Below the pieces are notes generated by a model. The model ran no database searches and had not been told where the DNA came from. It was given only the letters and a program-made list of their open reading frames with translations. DNA of 64,000 nt from Peromyscus leucopus. Its lineage: Eukaryota; Chordata; Mammalia; Rodentia; Cricetidae. Shown here one piece after another: positions 8,280 through 20,440 of the stretch; position 1 is the first letter of the stretch, and the number at the start of each line of letters is the position of its first letter. The position numbers and the translations under genes are program-made. Location: NCBI RefSeq assembly GCF_004664715.2, contig NC_051071.1, forward strand, positions 7,715,231-7,779,230, given 5' to 3'.

Positions 8280-9380
8280 CGTGCACCTAACCTCCTAGGG
8301 TTGGAGTTTTCCTTCTAGTACCTTCTGACTTGTGGATAGATATTGTTTCAATTTGACTTTTTCAAGGAACATCTTGTTTTCCCCACCTATGGTGATTGAA
8401 AGTTGTACTATATATGGTAGTCTTGACTGGCGTCTGTAGTCTCTTAGAATTGGCAGTACATCTGTTCAGGTACTCTGGCTGTTAAAATTTCCATTGAGAA
8501 GTCAGGTGCAATTCTAATAGGTCTGCCTTTACATGTTACTTGACCTTTTTCCCTTACAGTTTTTTATATTCTTTCTTTTTTCTGTGTGTTCAGTGTTTTG
8601 ATTATTATGTGGTGAGAGCACTTTCTTTTCTGGTCCAATCTGTTTGGTGTTCTGTAAGTTTCTTTTACTTTTATAGGTATGTTCTTTTACAGGTATTCAC
8701 ATATAGGTATGTCTTCTTTAGATTAGTAAAATTTTCTTCTATGATTTTGTTAAAAATATTTTCTGGGCCTTTGAGCTAGATTCTTCTCTTTCTTCTATCC
8801 CTATTATCCTTAGGTTTCATTTTTTATAATGTCCCTGATTTCATGGATGTTTTGTGTCAGAAATATTTTAGATTTAACATTTTCTCTGACCAATGTATCT
8901 ATTCTAGCATATCTTCTACTCCTGAAATTCTTTTTCATCTTTTGTATTCTGTTGGTGATGCTTGAATCTGTAGTTTATGTTCATTTACCTAGATTTTTCC
9001 ATTTCCATCATTCCCTCAGTGTGTGTTTTCTTTATTGCTTCTATTTCTGTTTTCTGGTCTTGAACAGTTTTATTTGTTTCCTTCTACTTTTTGTTTCCTT
9101 CTACTTTTTGTTTCTTTTTTTTTCTTGGCTTTCTTTAAGGGATTTATTCATTTTCTCCAACTTTTGTTTGTCTTTTCCTCAATTTCTTTAAATGATTTAT
9201 TCATTTCCTCTTTAAGGACTTCTATCATCTTTATAAAGTTGTTTTTAAGGTCCTTATATTGTGCTTCAGCTGTGTTAACATATTCAGGTCTTGCTGTAGT
9301 AGAATAGCTGGGCTCTGGTGATGATATATTGACCTGGCTGTTGTTGATGGTATTCTTATACTGGCATCTAAGCATCTGAG
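8280..9380 (-). pseudogene. L1 ORF1 remnant
   Basis: Antisense ORF1. The C-terminal domain lies near 8300-8620, with the same order as the copy at 1-372. The T-rich 8900-9240 stretch corresponds to the coiled-coil region; minus-strand 9148-9375 reads FIKMIEVLKEEMNKSFKEIE. Many stops. It shares orientation and order with the ORF2 remnant, so this is one L1 copy. Confidence 0.8.
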
Positions 9381-9720
9381 GTGGAGTAATTATAGGTCTA
9401 GGTGTCGATTTCTGAGTTTTCCTTTGTGGGATGGGTGTTTTTCCCCTTGGTTTCTGTTTCCTCTCTGGTCTTCTTGCTGGAGTCGCCTGCAGTTCTGATG
9501 GGCTGCTTGTCCTCTGGTCTAGTTGGGTGCCTCAGATGGTGTTCTGGCTGTGGAAATGAACTTGAGTGGGGCAGAGGGCTTCCACCTGGGTTCTGGATGT
9601 GAGCATGTCCTCTGCTTTAAAAAAAAAAAAAAAAAAGGCTGCTGCTGGTGTTGTGATCCAGAGTATTGACAGTCTCTGGGCACGGGGCTAACCTGGAGTT
9701 CTAGGTGCTAGCATCTCTTT
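9381..9720 (-). mobile_element. L1 5' UTR remnant
   Basis: GC-richer sequence just beyond the ORF1 start on the minus strand, with a short A-run at 9619-9636. The start of the related copy near 61.2 kb has the same sequence type (TTGGTTTCTGTTTCCTCTCT here). It marks the 5' end of the long minus-strand L1. Confidence 0.6.
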
Positions 9721-10329
9721 TATTTCTTTTAATGTCATTTAATTGTTAGTTTTAAACAGTTAAACATTTTTAGGTTTTAGATTTGTCATGTCTCTTTGAC
9801 AAAATTCTGAGACCATAGCTCTCTTCTTTCTTTTTGTGTGTGTGGAGGGTGCAATTGTGTACCTGAGATAACACCATGTAGCAGAATTAGTGTTTAATGT
9901 TATTGTCTATTTTCATAGACATAAAGAATTTTATTGACCAATATATGCTGTCCTAAGGATGTAAATAAGAAAAAATAAAAGAAATTAACAATGACCCATG
10001 CCTCAAAAACAGCGACATTTCACCGTAGAGGAAAATGGGTGAATATTTGTCATCCTAGGGATGTACAACTGAGCTGGTATTTAGAGGTGTGAGGAAATTG
10101 TTAAGTGTTCGTGTAAAAGTTATAAAAGTCCTGAAGTAATAACATAAGCATAAAAAGAAGAAGAAAACATAAATCAAGATGCAAGGGGACTAAAAGTCCA
10201 CACAGAAGAAACCTTAAATACAATGTGTGTAAAGAGAAAGATGGGTCTGAGGAAACATTTGTTGTTTAGTATGCTCCAGAAGTCATACTCTTATGAAGTG
10301 AAGAGGAAAAGAGATAATAATTTGAACTC
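9721..10329. other. No feature recognised
   Basis: AT-rich, stop-rich sequence. I see no gene, RNA or clear repeat. Confidence 0.5.
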
Positions 10330-10524
10330 TAGGCCCTTGAAGAGGTATGTTTAAATTCTAACCTGGAGAAACAGGGAACATGACCTTAGGAGATGAGGTC
10401 CTTGCAGATGAAGTTAAGATTGCTCAGCTAAGGTCATACTGGATTTATTGGTGCCTGGGTCCAATGACTGGTGCTCATTACACTAAAGGACAAGAGGATG
10501 AAACACACAGTGGTAGAGAGAGGT
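10330..10524 (+). repeat. Ancient mammalian interspersed repeat, left half
   Basis: Text such as GATGAGGTCCTTGCAGATGAAGT and AAGGTCATACTGGATTTA resembles a widespread ancient mammalian repeat (MaLR/MLT-like by memory). Its continuation appears at 12918-13180, on the far side of a younger element. Confidence 0.45.
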
Positions 10525-10537
10525 TGTCTTAGTCCTC

Positions 10538-10710
10538 TGTCTTAGTGTCCTATTGATGTGAAGACACACAATTACCAAGGCAACTCTTACAAAAGAAGCT
10601 ATTTAATGGGGTCTTGTTTAAAGTTTCAGAGGCTTAGGTCATTATCATCATGGTAGGGACCATGGTGGCACACATAGCACTAGAGCAGTAGCTGGGAGCT
10701 GTCTTCAGGC

Positions 10711-10778
<68 letters not shown>

Positions 10779-10910
10779 GAATATCTGGGCCAGCCCACCC
10801 CCAATGACATACTTCTCCAACAAAACTACACTTCCTATTCTTCACTCTCTGGTGACTAAGCATCCAAATCTATGAGCCTATGGGGGCTATTTTTATTCAT
10901 TTCATTAATT
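10538..10910 (+). repeat. Left LTR-like end of an old rodent element
   Basis: Begins TGTCTTAGTGTCC (a second TGTCTTAG lies at 10525) and contains CAAGGCAACTCTTA and TTTCAGAGGCTTAGGTCATTATCAT, shared with the copy at 12537-12917 in the same orientation. A (GA)n tract interrupts it. RMER15-like by memory only. Confidence 0.6.
10712..10779. repeat. (GA)n microsatellite
   Basis: About 66 bases of AG dinucleotide, inside the LTR-like repeat. Confidence 0.95.
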
Positions 10911-12536
10911 TTAATTCCATTTAATTCCATAGGCTTGTGGCCATATCATAATGCAAAATGCATTTAGTCTATCTTCAAAAGTCCTCACAGTCTATCAGCC
11001 CCAGTACTCTTTAAAAGTCCAAAGTTCAAAGTCTCTGAGACTCATCTCAATCTCTTAATTGCAATACACCACAAACTCAAAATCAAAAAGTGCATCACAT
11101 ACTTCCAATGATCAACGACAAAGAATATAGACTGCCATTTCAGTGTGGAGGAAAGGGGGCATAGTAAAGAAATGTTGAGCCAAAACAAGATCTAAAATCA
11201 GCAAGACAAACTATAAATTCTACATCTCCATGTCAGAGCATTCTTCAGAACTCCAGCTCCTTTCAGCTGGGTTTACTACAACCCTCTTCTCTCTCTTGGG
11301 CTGGTTCCATACCTGCTCTAAAGCTCTCCTTGGCAGGAATCCCATAACTCTGGCATTGCTAACATCTTGGGGTCTCCAAGGTAATCCAGGCTTCACTTTT
11401 ACAGCTTCACAGAATGGTCTCTCTGGGCCTCCATGCAGGACACCCCTGATACATGAATGGCCTTGGTGGTTTTTCTTAGCCATGTAGGGAGATTCCATAA
11501 TCCCTTTCTTGTACCCTTTACTCTAGAGACAGAACCACATGACTGAAAGTTTCCAAGTTCTGCTGCTTTTTGAGGCTGGAACATGGTCCCTTTCTTTAAT
11601 TACATTTCTACAAACTTTCTGTTGTTGATGGTTTCCTTTACTGCTTAAGCTTTTCTTTAATTCCTTTTCAAAACTTGGACTCTTGTCAGTTGGGTGGACT
11701 CTTGCCCTGAGGTCACCACTCCCTTTATTCCATTTATCATTAGGTTTTTCTTTAAATTTTTATCTCCTTAAGCACTGGACTTCACCCCATTATATTTCCT
11801 GGTGCTACACTCCTCCTCAAACTGTATACATTTTTATTTTTCTCTGTTCAGCTTACTCCCTTTCATTATACATCTGCATAAAAGTGACCACTAATAACCA
11901 TATAGAAGGCAGATTTTCTCAATGAGGGAAAAAAGTAGCCATAGTCTTCACCAAAATATCACAAGGACAGTTTCTAGACCATTTAATAATATTCTTTTCT
12001 TCTGGAACTTCTTGAGTTGGGTTTTCACAGTTCAAATTGCCCTCAGCACCACTGTCTCCCACGTTCCTACTAGAATGGTTCATTAAACCCTGTAGTGGGT
12101 AGCTTTTCTAGCTTTGACCTGGAAGTACTACCCTTAGTGAGGCTTCCAGTAACTGCCATGCCTACCTATGACGTGCCCCTGGGGTGGGGTCTAGACAGGA
12201 GCCCTTAGGACCCAAGATCTGGACGTGCAGGTGCTATTGGTTCCTGGTGATCCTGGATGCTGGAAGACAGACCAAGTCAGAGTTCTCCAGAGAACCCTGC
12301 TAGACTGTACCTTACCTCTCCAGGATCCTGTAACCAACCCCTTTACTGGCTGTAAGTTACACCAAATAAACATTTTTAACTATGTAGAGTTGCCTTGATA
12401 AATCCCCACATTAATACCCTGTTTAAAGCATTCAACCACTTTTCTAGTCCAAAAGTCTTTGGAGTCTACAGTATTCCTCCAATAAACAGCATAATCAGGC
12501 TTGTCATAGCAATCCCCAGGCTCTGATATGAATGTC
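10911..12536 (+). mobile_element. Internal region between two LTR-like ends
   Basis: About 1.6 kb between directly repeated ends. It matches, by memory, a known rodent ERV-type internal sequence (GGCTTGTGGCCATATCATAATG near the left end). No retroviral domain is readable; the frames 11220-11498 and 11230-11487 overlap on opposite strands and look like chance. No primer binding site is obvious. Confidence 0.45.
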
Positions 12537-12917
12537 TGTCTTAGTCAGTGTTTTATTGCTGAGAAGAGACACCATGACCATGGCAACTCTCATAAAGAAA
12601 GCATTTAACTTCCTTACAGTTTCAGAGGTTTAGTACATTATCATAATGGTTGGGAGCATTTAACTTCCTTACAGTTTCAGAGGTTTAGTACATTATCATA
12701 ATGTTGGGAGCATGGTGACATGCAATCAGACACGATATAGGAGAAGGAGCCAAGAGTTCTACATCAGGAGCTGTAGGCACACTTCTTCCACTAAGGCCAC
12801 ATACACCCCAGTAATGGGGTACCTCCTAATCTTTCTCAAAAAAAAAGTGCCACTCCCTGGTGACCAAGCATTCAAATCTATGAGCCTATGGAGGCCACTC
12901 TCATTCACACCACCACA
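12537..12917 (+). repeat. Right LTR-like end of the old rodent element
   Basis: Starts TGTCTTAGTCAG and ends ACCACCACA. It is diverged from 10538-10910 by many substitutions, so the insertion is old. It contains a 55-bp tandem duplication (12601-12709). Confidence 0.6.
12601..12709 (+). repeat. 55-bp tandem duplication
   Basis: GCATTTAACTTCCTTACAGT begins a unit at 12601 and again at 12656. The two units differ by about one base, so the duplication is much younger than the host element. Confidence 0.92.
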
Positions 12918-13180
12918 CACAGTGAAGCAGAGGGAGGCAGAGGGAGCCGTACGCAGCTTCAATCTTGTGTATGCCAATGATTCCTGGCAGCCAACAAAAG
13001 ACAACAGTAAGGCATGGAATGTGGAACCTGTCGCAAAGAATCCTGAGGGAATCAACCCAGTTGACATCTTGATGGTGAGCTTCAGCATGCCAGCAGCAAG
13101 AGAATAAATTCATAGTTTTAAGCATCAAGGAGTGTGGCAATTTGTTAAGGTAGACACAGGAGATTTGTGCTGAAGGAAGT
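12918..13180 (+). repeat. Ancient mammalian interspersed repeat, right half
   Basis: GAAGCAGAGGGAGGCAGAGG, then CAATGATTCCTGGCAGCCAAC, then AGAGAATAAATTCATAGTTT follow the order of the ancient repeat whose left half is at 10330-10524. The longest frame here (12712-13107) runs across the repeat boundary and is not a gene. Confidence 0.45.
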
Positions 13181-13794
13181 GAATAAGCATCGTGACATAA
13201 CACTAGTCTTGATGCATAGCAGTTTCAGGTCATGACAGTCTGGAGATTCAACATGGGTAACAGCTTGAACATCTTCTGACATGCTATAAAAATCACTGAC
13301 ATGTTTTGAGGAAGGGATCGGGGATCATTGTGTATCAGAATGATTATTCTGGGTTGGAATGAAAATGAAAGACAAAAAGCCTGACAGAGAAGCTGTCATG
13401 GTGGTTCAAGAGAGAGCAGCTAGAATAATATGATTGACATCAGGGCTTGAAAATGGAAAGACCAGAAATAAATAACACAGGCCTGAGCCAGATGTAGTCT
13501 CAGGGCTAAGAGGGAAAGGAGACACAAAATCCCATCCCTAACTCAAAGCTATCTCTAACTGATAGACCCATTGCAAAGTATATATCCTTTTTTGTCCAGT
13601 GACTCTCACTTGGTGCACAAGCCACGCTTGAGGGCTGGCTGCATGCCCAGCAGTAGAAGGCCAAAAAAAAAATGACATAAAGGTGTCTATGTGGGGTGGG
13701 GCGGGGGAGTTTCTAACAATGCTTTGTCTGAGCATTTTCTTTAAACCTTACAGATCTTTTGCTTACGTGTTATAGTTTCCAACTTGTTTTTATG
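13181..13794. other. No feature recognised
   Basis: Unique-looking sequence with no supported gene. Confidence 0.5.
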
Positions 13795-13837
13795 GTGTGT
13801 GTGTGTGTGTGTTGTGTGTGTGTGTGTGTGTGTGTGT
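13795..13837. repeat. (GT)n microsatellite
   Basis: GT dinucleotides with two interruptions. Confidence 0.95.
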
Positions 13838-13894
13838 TGTCCTATTCTGGTTTGTTTTTATTTTATTTTATGAATTTTACTTATAAAAAAAAAG

Positions 13895-14020
13895 CTGTTT
13901 GTATCCTAGTGAGAGAAACAAAGAAATAGTGTTGATTTGGGTGCCTGGGGAAGTGGGGAGAAGCTGGTAGGATCTGGGAGGAGTTGGAGGAAGGGAAACT
14001 GTAATCATAATGTATTTTGT
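13895..14020 (+). mobile_element. L1 3' end fragment
   Basis: GGATCTGGGAGGAGTTGGAGGAAGGGAAACTG followed by TAATCATAATGTATTTTGTA resembles a rodent L1 3' terminus. It runs straight into the GAAA tract, which probably grew from its A-rich tail. Confidence 0.6.
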
Positions 14021-14057
14021 AAAAAGAAAGAAAGAAAGAAAGAAAGAAAAGAAAAAA

Positions 14058-14097
<40 letters not shown>

Positions 14098-14104
14098 AAA
14101 AAAG
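14021..14104. repeat. (GAAA)n microsatellite
   Basis: Tetranucleotide run with one A-rich interruption. The Lys/Glu/Arg-rich frames over it are artefacts. Confidence 0.95.
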
Positions 14105-14834
14105 TCTATTTTCAATTAAAAAGAAAAAGAATAGCACAGCAGACAGGACCTGGCATGGCTTCCACATGACAAGAGAGAAGGCGGAAAAGGGTGTATTTAT
14201 TCCATCTATACTGCTCTACGTATTAAAAGTATTGTTTTATAGGCTAACATACTCACTGAACAATATAATTTTGACAAAAACAATGAATTTAAGTATCACT
14301 TAATGGATCATTTGTATATACTGTCACAGAGACGCATCTTGGCTTGTATAACCAATGTCAAGATTAGAAGACAAAATAAAAGGTCAAGATGAGAAACAAA
14401 TCAAGAATTGGCCTTAATAATGGAAGGAGAAAAGACGTAAAAGGATTCTAGCTACTATTCTCTGGGTGTTGAACAAGAAGGATGCCTGGAAATCTCAGAG
14501 AAAGGAACAGGAAAACGTGCACAAAGCAGAGTGTATAGAAACCAACACTCAACACACCACGGTAAGGTGGTCCTTGTAATAATAAGTGAGTATAGCTGAA
14601 AACAGATTTAGAAATGTGGAAGTTCACATCCAGAAACGATTCCAAAACAAGAAAGAAAAAGATGAGAGAGAAACGGAAGGGTGGGGGAAGGAAGGTTGAG
14701 TGCAGAGATGGATACATTAGGATCAACTCAGACAATCTAGCCTTCATATGGTAACAGTGAAAAGACCAGAACAAGGAAGGAGAGAACGATGTGATGGATT
14801 TTGAGCCCAATGGCCAAAAACAAAATACACGCAT

Positions 14835-14878
<44 letters not shown>

Positions 14879-15784
14879 CTATATTACAAGCAGCTTCAGA
14901 GTGATAGAGAACACATCCTTGCAGAAAAAGCAATTGTTTATAGGAATATAAAGAAGATGATGTGGAGGAAAAAGAAAAAAGAAATTAATCTATTTAAGCC
15001 TGATTTTAATCTATTAAATATTCTTTAACAATCCAGACGGCAGCAAATACCTAAATTTAAAAACAAATGAAAAAGTAATAAATGGCACAAAACTCCCTTA
15101 GCCTTTTTAAGGGAGAAAAGGAATTTGATTAAATTTCTGTTTGTTAATGTCTTATGCAATCACTGAGAAAGGCTTTTACAGTGGATCTGGGTGCCACTGT
15201 GAATTCGGGGGTCTTAGAGAGTTCTACGTTCATCTCTACCTAAGACTTGGTGGTCAAGTAAATGCTGAATCTACGTATGTGTTCTAGAGCTCCCATAAGG
15301 TAGATCATTTGTTTTCCTCCATGAAGCCATATTGTTCCACATTTCCTGCAATTATATCTTAATTTAGACAAATACACTGAAGATACATCATAAGAATAAA
15401 AGTACAGATAATTCACTACCAATACCACAGTAAAAACTAGATGTGTTAATTAAAAGAAATCTTAAATTTCAATGAATAAAACTGAAAAAAAAGTTGGCTA
15501 GGCTCCTCAAAAGAGAAGAAAACACATGGCTAATTTGAAAACACATTGATAATATGAATTTATGCCTTTTGATATCAAATAATTAAATACAGAAAACAGT
15601 TCCTAAGTCACTTATATGTCTGAGTAACATATGTCTCTTCCTTTGGAATCATTCTAGGTCTTAAAATGAAATATAATTTCTGTTGGAGGGAAAACCATTA
15701 ACAATACAAAAGTATAAAAACAGGCCCTAATGCCATCTTAGTTTGTTGCTTAGTTTTTTAACTTAAGTTTATATTTATTATTGT
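14105..15784. other. No gene; contains a (CA)n tract at 14836-14875
   Basis: AT-rich, stop-rich DNA. The frames 14448-14933 and 14801-15028 run through the CA tract and are not credible. Confidence 0.5.
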
Positions 15785-15962
15785 GTGTATTATTGTGTAT
15801 TGAATGTGTCAGTGTAGGAATGTGAGCTGTTTGTGTAGACATCATAAAACAACTTCCATCAGTTGGTTCTCAACTTTCACCATGGTTCTGGGGATCAAAC
15901 TCAAGTTGTCAGGCTTGAATGTCCAACATTTTATGCCCATTGAACTATCTCAATTGCCATTG
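15785..15962 (-). repeat. B4/RSINE-like SINE
   Basis: TTCACCATGGTTCTGGGGATCAAACTCAAG and ATTGAACTATCTCAATTGCC are antisense landmarks of a rodent tRNA/B1-composite SINE. Family assigned by memory. Confidence 0.55.
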
Positions 15963-18780
15963 AATTTTGTTGTTTCCTTTATTGGTTTTTGTTGTTGCTT
16001 TTCACAGAAGTTATAGAACATGAGTTTCCTAAAGAACTAATATGTGAGTTGTTGGGGAAGTGTCTAACTGTTATGACTTGGTGTAGGATTGCATAGGGAG
16101 GGAAGAAGTCTATCAGTATTTGTTTATTGAGACTGACTGATAAAATAACTGGTAACAGATATGACTTTGGTTAATACACTGAAAGAATGCTGTTAAATAC
16201 GAATACCAATTATTATAGAATATAGATTCCTATGTAAGTTTAAGACACAGTGGCCTTGTTTATTGGCCCCGTGGACATACTCATCTGATGATTTTTGTGT
16301 CACCCTTTAATACTGCTTCATATCTGTTTTTTCTTCTGAATAAATAGCATTTCTTAGATAAATCATGTATGTTTGCTGTCACATGGCATTTAGTTCAGTC
16401 TCCTGCATGGTTCCTGGGCTTGAAAACAGAAATAGGCAGACTTCAGAGGAAAAAGTAAGTGAGCTAAATTATAACTAGTTGGTTCTTCTGATAGAGCAAT
16501 GTGTACTGTGCTCCTCTGAACTGGGCGCAGCTCTGTGGTGCTCAGTAGTTCTTGACTGATAAGAACTATGGCTAGAGAAAATATGCAGGGATTTGTACTT
16601 TAATGTTCTAAAATAGTAAATTGTGTGGTGTATATATTTTTCAAACTGGCAAGTAGCACTTGCTCTTTGTAAAACATAAAGAATCTTAAATTTTTACCAA
16701 CTGAACTTTTGCTACACATTTGCCATTTTATATACGTAATATCTTCTCATGTCTTTCAGCAAAAAATATTACTGACTTTTTTTTTCACCAATGAACTGCA
16801 ACAGACAGATTTTCCCTCTTCCCTCAGGGAGGGCTTGATGAATTCCGGTGTGAAGAATGCTGGGTGTTTGTATTGGAACTCTCACAGAGATGCTTTTAGC
16901 TTGAACTGTTATTATTTATATAAATTCAGGTGATGTGCTTTCTCTAAATTACAGAATAGAAAAGAAATGGCAGGGTTATGTGCCTTCCATGCTTCCATGG
17001 ATTTCCTTTCTCCCAGAACTTGCTGAAAATAATTTATGGGTATTTTATATATATATATAATTTATTTAAAATAATTTATGGGTATTATATATTATATTTT
17101 CATGGGAAAACCAATTTGTTTTACTCTGCTTCGTTTTATAATTTTTATCTTAAGATATACAAAATTTTCAAGTTGTTATTCATTAATACTAAGTGTTGAA
17201 GGACAAGACTGAGTTTTAAAAATGGCTGCGGAAATGTAATTTTATTTCTACAGCAAAATTCAGAGAGGAGGGACAGTGGAAAGAGGTAAGGAGAGGGAGA
17301 AACCACTTTGGAGTACAGCTCTATTTCATTGCATTAGTTTGGAAGCACTGCCATCTAGTGGGCACATGGTACTAATGTATTGCTACATGGGTCTGGATGT
17401 CAGAATTCACTGTAATTGCAAAATGAAAGTCTAATTACATAGACAGAGAAAATAAAGAGAATTTATAGCAATTGAAATTCACTAGGCACTCTCAGACATC
17501 TATTCATCTGCCAGTGAAATTCAGAAGAGAAATTGACTTTTTAAGCTCAAAGCACCACTTATTGCAGAATAAGGAAACTGTCAGCAGTTTGCCCTTGGGG
17601 AAGGTTAAGCAGGCTGAACCACTCAGAGGAGCAAATGGCTTACAGCAATCTACGTACACATCCATGTTGAAGAACTTGACGCCGAAATGTTTGGGGTCCT
17701 GTATTTTTTCCCCTTCTTACCAATGTATTATCTAGAATATATTTTGAGGCTGATTAAAGTAATGGTGTTGACCTTTCTGGATGTTTTCCTCAGGATGTGT
17801 TAATATTATATGATAATAGGTTTCATGGTGACATTTGTAAGTGTATGTAATGCACTTTGCTGCTGTTCATACACCCATGACCTATTTTTCTACCCCTCCA
17901 GTTGACTGATACCTTTTGACAATAGATGATTACTTAACTCATGTTACAGTTCTTTATTAAGGTGTCATGTGAATGAATGCAAGGTTTGACCCTGTGGTTT
18001 GCAATATAGCTTTTATATTGCTATTGTTAATTCTGATTACACATATTAATATTTCTCATGAAAATACCTTTGTTTTCATAGAAAATTAAACTCATAAGTG
18101 CAATATAATATGGAGAATAACACTAGTAATGACTGACTTATTGAAATCATTACTATATCCACTTAATACAGATTTCTTACTCTTTATTAGGCCACATGGC
18201 CCCATATTTTAGTCCTAAAAACACTTCTTTAGTCCAGAAACACTTCTGGCTTTAAATGTACATTGGTTGCTTGGGTCAAATAAAGGGTATAAATTTATTT
18301 GAATTTATTGAGCAGTTACAATGTCTATAGCACTGAGGAATAATATACTATAAAGGAGCTGGATCAGTCACCAAAATACAAATTAACAATATAATTGGAA
18401 GTAATGGGCTTATACACCTGCTTCGATGACATTTCAAATTTACCTAATATTTCCCTCCAGGCTGAACTTCTACACCATCAAGGATTCTAGCAGGAAAATC
18501 ATAGAACAAATTCAGAAATCTGAGAATTACTTAAAAAGAAACAACTTACAAAGGTTTGGCAGGGCCTGGGAGCTGAGAAGACCAGTTCCTACAGGAAAGG
18601 TGGCATCGCAGTCCAGCAGCATGAAGGAGGGGAGGAAGTGGTGCCTGGATAGGGAGAGCACAGACAGAGATGGTGCACTGGGAAGACACGGGGAAGGTGG
18701 GACTGTGCCTTCCCTCTGACCCCAGGCTCTAGGCACTGTTGCTAGATACAGGCAGGGACCAGGGACCAGGACTGGGAAGT
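15963..18780. other. No gene or strong repeat recognised
   Basis: AT-rich unique sequence with short TA runs (about 17049-17060) and one CTCF-type motif near 17.35 kb. The frames 17472-17735 and 18426-18719 match nothing I know. Confidence 0.45.
17348..17361 (-). promoter_or_regulatory. Predicted CTCF-binding motif
   Basis: CTGCCATCTAGTGG is the reverse complement of CCACTAGATGGCAG, which fits the core CTCF consensus CCASYAGRKGGCRS at all 14 positions. It is in unique-looking sequence. Occupancy is not shown by sequence. Confidence 0.55.
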
Positions 18781-19260
18781 GCATCTTTGTGCTTAATGTT
18801 GTGACAACGCAACCGAGTTAAATGGTGTCCAGAGGGCTGGATAAACATTAACGCATGTTTGTGAGGTTCTTCTAGAAAAGATTAGCATTTGAATCAATAG
18901 ATTAAACCAAGAAGAACTTCCTGACCAAAGGGGGGGTATCACCTTATTCCCTGGTGGGGGAAAAGCCAAAAAAAAAAGGGTCTCTTTCCCCCCTCAATCA
19001 TCACCATCTTCTCCCAAGTAGTAATAAACATCTTATCTTGCCCTGGACTTAGGAGTTCCTGGTCTCAGGCTGCCTCCTAAGGTTCTCCAGTCTTTAGAAT
19101 TCGACCAAATTACACAGTCAACTATCTTGGATCCCCAGTTTGCAGCCAGAAGATTTGGGTGTGTTTCTCAACCTCCAAAATCCTATGAAGCAGTTTTATA
19201 ATCAGTCTACTCTCTATGGAATCTATCGTTTGTCAGGAGAACCCAGACTAATGCAGTGTC
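18781..19260 (+). repeat. Possible ancient mammalian repeat
   Basis: GATTAGCATTTGAATCAATAG, then TTCCTGGTCTCAGGCTGCC, then TTGCAGCCAGAAGATTTGGG follow, by memory, the order of an old mammalian LTR-type repeat. Heavily diverged. Confidence 0.4.
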
Positions 19261-19964
19261 TAAGGTAATCCATACAGACTTATCTTCAGGGCCCTGTGGG
19301 GAGAGGTGGAAAGGGAGTCCAGAGGGACTAATGAAGACACCCTTACCTCACTAGCAGCTCATGCCTCTGCACAGTGTGGTACTGAAGGCAATTCTTACCA
19401 GAGTGGCATCTACTCTCAGGAACTTCATATGGACACTTGAATTCAGCCAGGGCCCAAGTCCTTAGAACACGGGAATCAGCAGGCACTATAAATCCAGTTT
19501 CTCTATTCCCACCCCCATCCCAAAGGCTATCTGTTAAAAATTCATGAGTGCACTCCAGTTCACCTCATGGTAATATTCAAATGTTTATTTGAACAAATAT
19601 CCCATTGCAACATTGTGTTTTTAAATACACAAAAGTCAGTTTAGAAAATAGGAAATGTAATCACTATTAATGTTCTTTTCAATTATTATTTAAAAGTAGC
19701 AGAGAATTAAAAATAAAATTTATAATCACTATATGATGGTAGAACATAAATTTAAAGAGAATCTGTTCCACTTAGAAAAAGAAATATTACAAGATAAACT
19801 AATAGCTAATTAAAATTAGTGCATATGGAGAGAGAAGGAAGAAAGGAATGAATATGGGAATGATACTGGAAGTGAGATTTCTCGGTAAATTTCATTTTGT
19901 ATTTTATCACAAATTTTATTGAAAGTAAGTTTCTAAGAGTTGAAACAAGTATATTTACGATCTT
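19261..19964. other. No feature recognised
   Basis: Unique AT-rich sequence. Confidence 0.5.
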
Positions 19965-20420
19965 GGGGAGTCATGGCTGCACCACAAACCAGCAGCTGAA
20001 CTCAGCAATGTGCTGCAGATGGCAGAGCCGCAAAAGTGGAACTTCCCAAGTTCTGGGGAGCCAGAGTGTCAGCAGCATTCAGACCCCACCCCCCCTTGAG
20101 GACCTGGCCAATACGCAGGCAATACACAGGCCCGCTCAAGATGCTGACAACGTCGTGCACTTATTGCTAAGCTGTCTCTCTGTTCATGAGCTATGTCCCC
20201 TCATGAAAGGGTGCCCCCCCCCGCCCCTTTCCAGTCTCTTGTGTCTTCCTTTCTCATCCTCTCTTATTCCTCCTCTCCTCAGCCCTTATCTCCAGAGGCA
20301 CACTCTGTGTCCCTTCCCTGCTTCCCCGAATAAATTCTCCATGTGAGTTTTGTCATGCGGCATGGCTTTCTTGGCTCCAGCCCGTCAAAGCCACCTTTCC
20401 GCCATTTTTAAAATACAACA
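19965..20420 (+). repeat. Probable 5' LTR of a class I ERV
   Basis: Pyrimidine-rich R/U5-like region with an AATAAA signal (about 20328-20333), ending ACAACA just before a primer binding site. The left boundary is a guess; I could not find a clear TG start or target duplication. Confidence 0.5.
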
Positions 20421-20422
20421 TT

Positions 20423-20440
20423 TGGTGCCATGAACTTGGC
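20423..20440 (+). other. Primer binding site resembling tRNA-His
   Basis: TGGTGCCATGAACTTGGC begins TGGTGCC and continues with a near match to the tRNA-His-type site (TGGTGCCGTGACTCGG), differing by one extra base and a few substitutions. It is two bases after the presumed LTR end. Confidence 0.55.

Noticed and set aside
8540..9307. Phe/Leu-rich plus-strand frames resembling membrane proteins
   Set aside because: They are the antisense of the Lys/Glu-rich L1 ORF1 coiled coil.
12712..13107. 131-codon plus frame
   Set aside because: It crosses the end of an LTR-like repeat into an ancient repeat; no domain is recognisable, and frames on the other strand are equally long.
14448..15028. Frames over the CA tract
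   Set aside because: Alternating His/Thr or Cys/Val runs are produced by the microsatellite.
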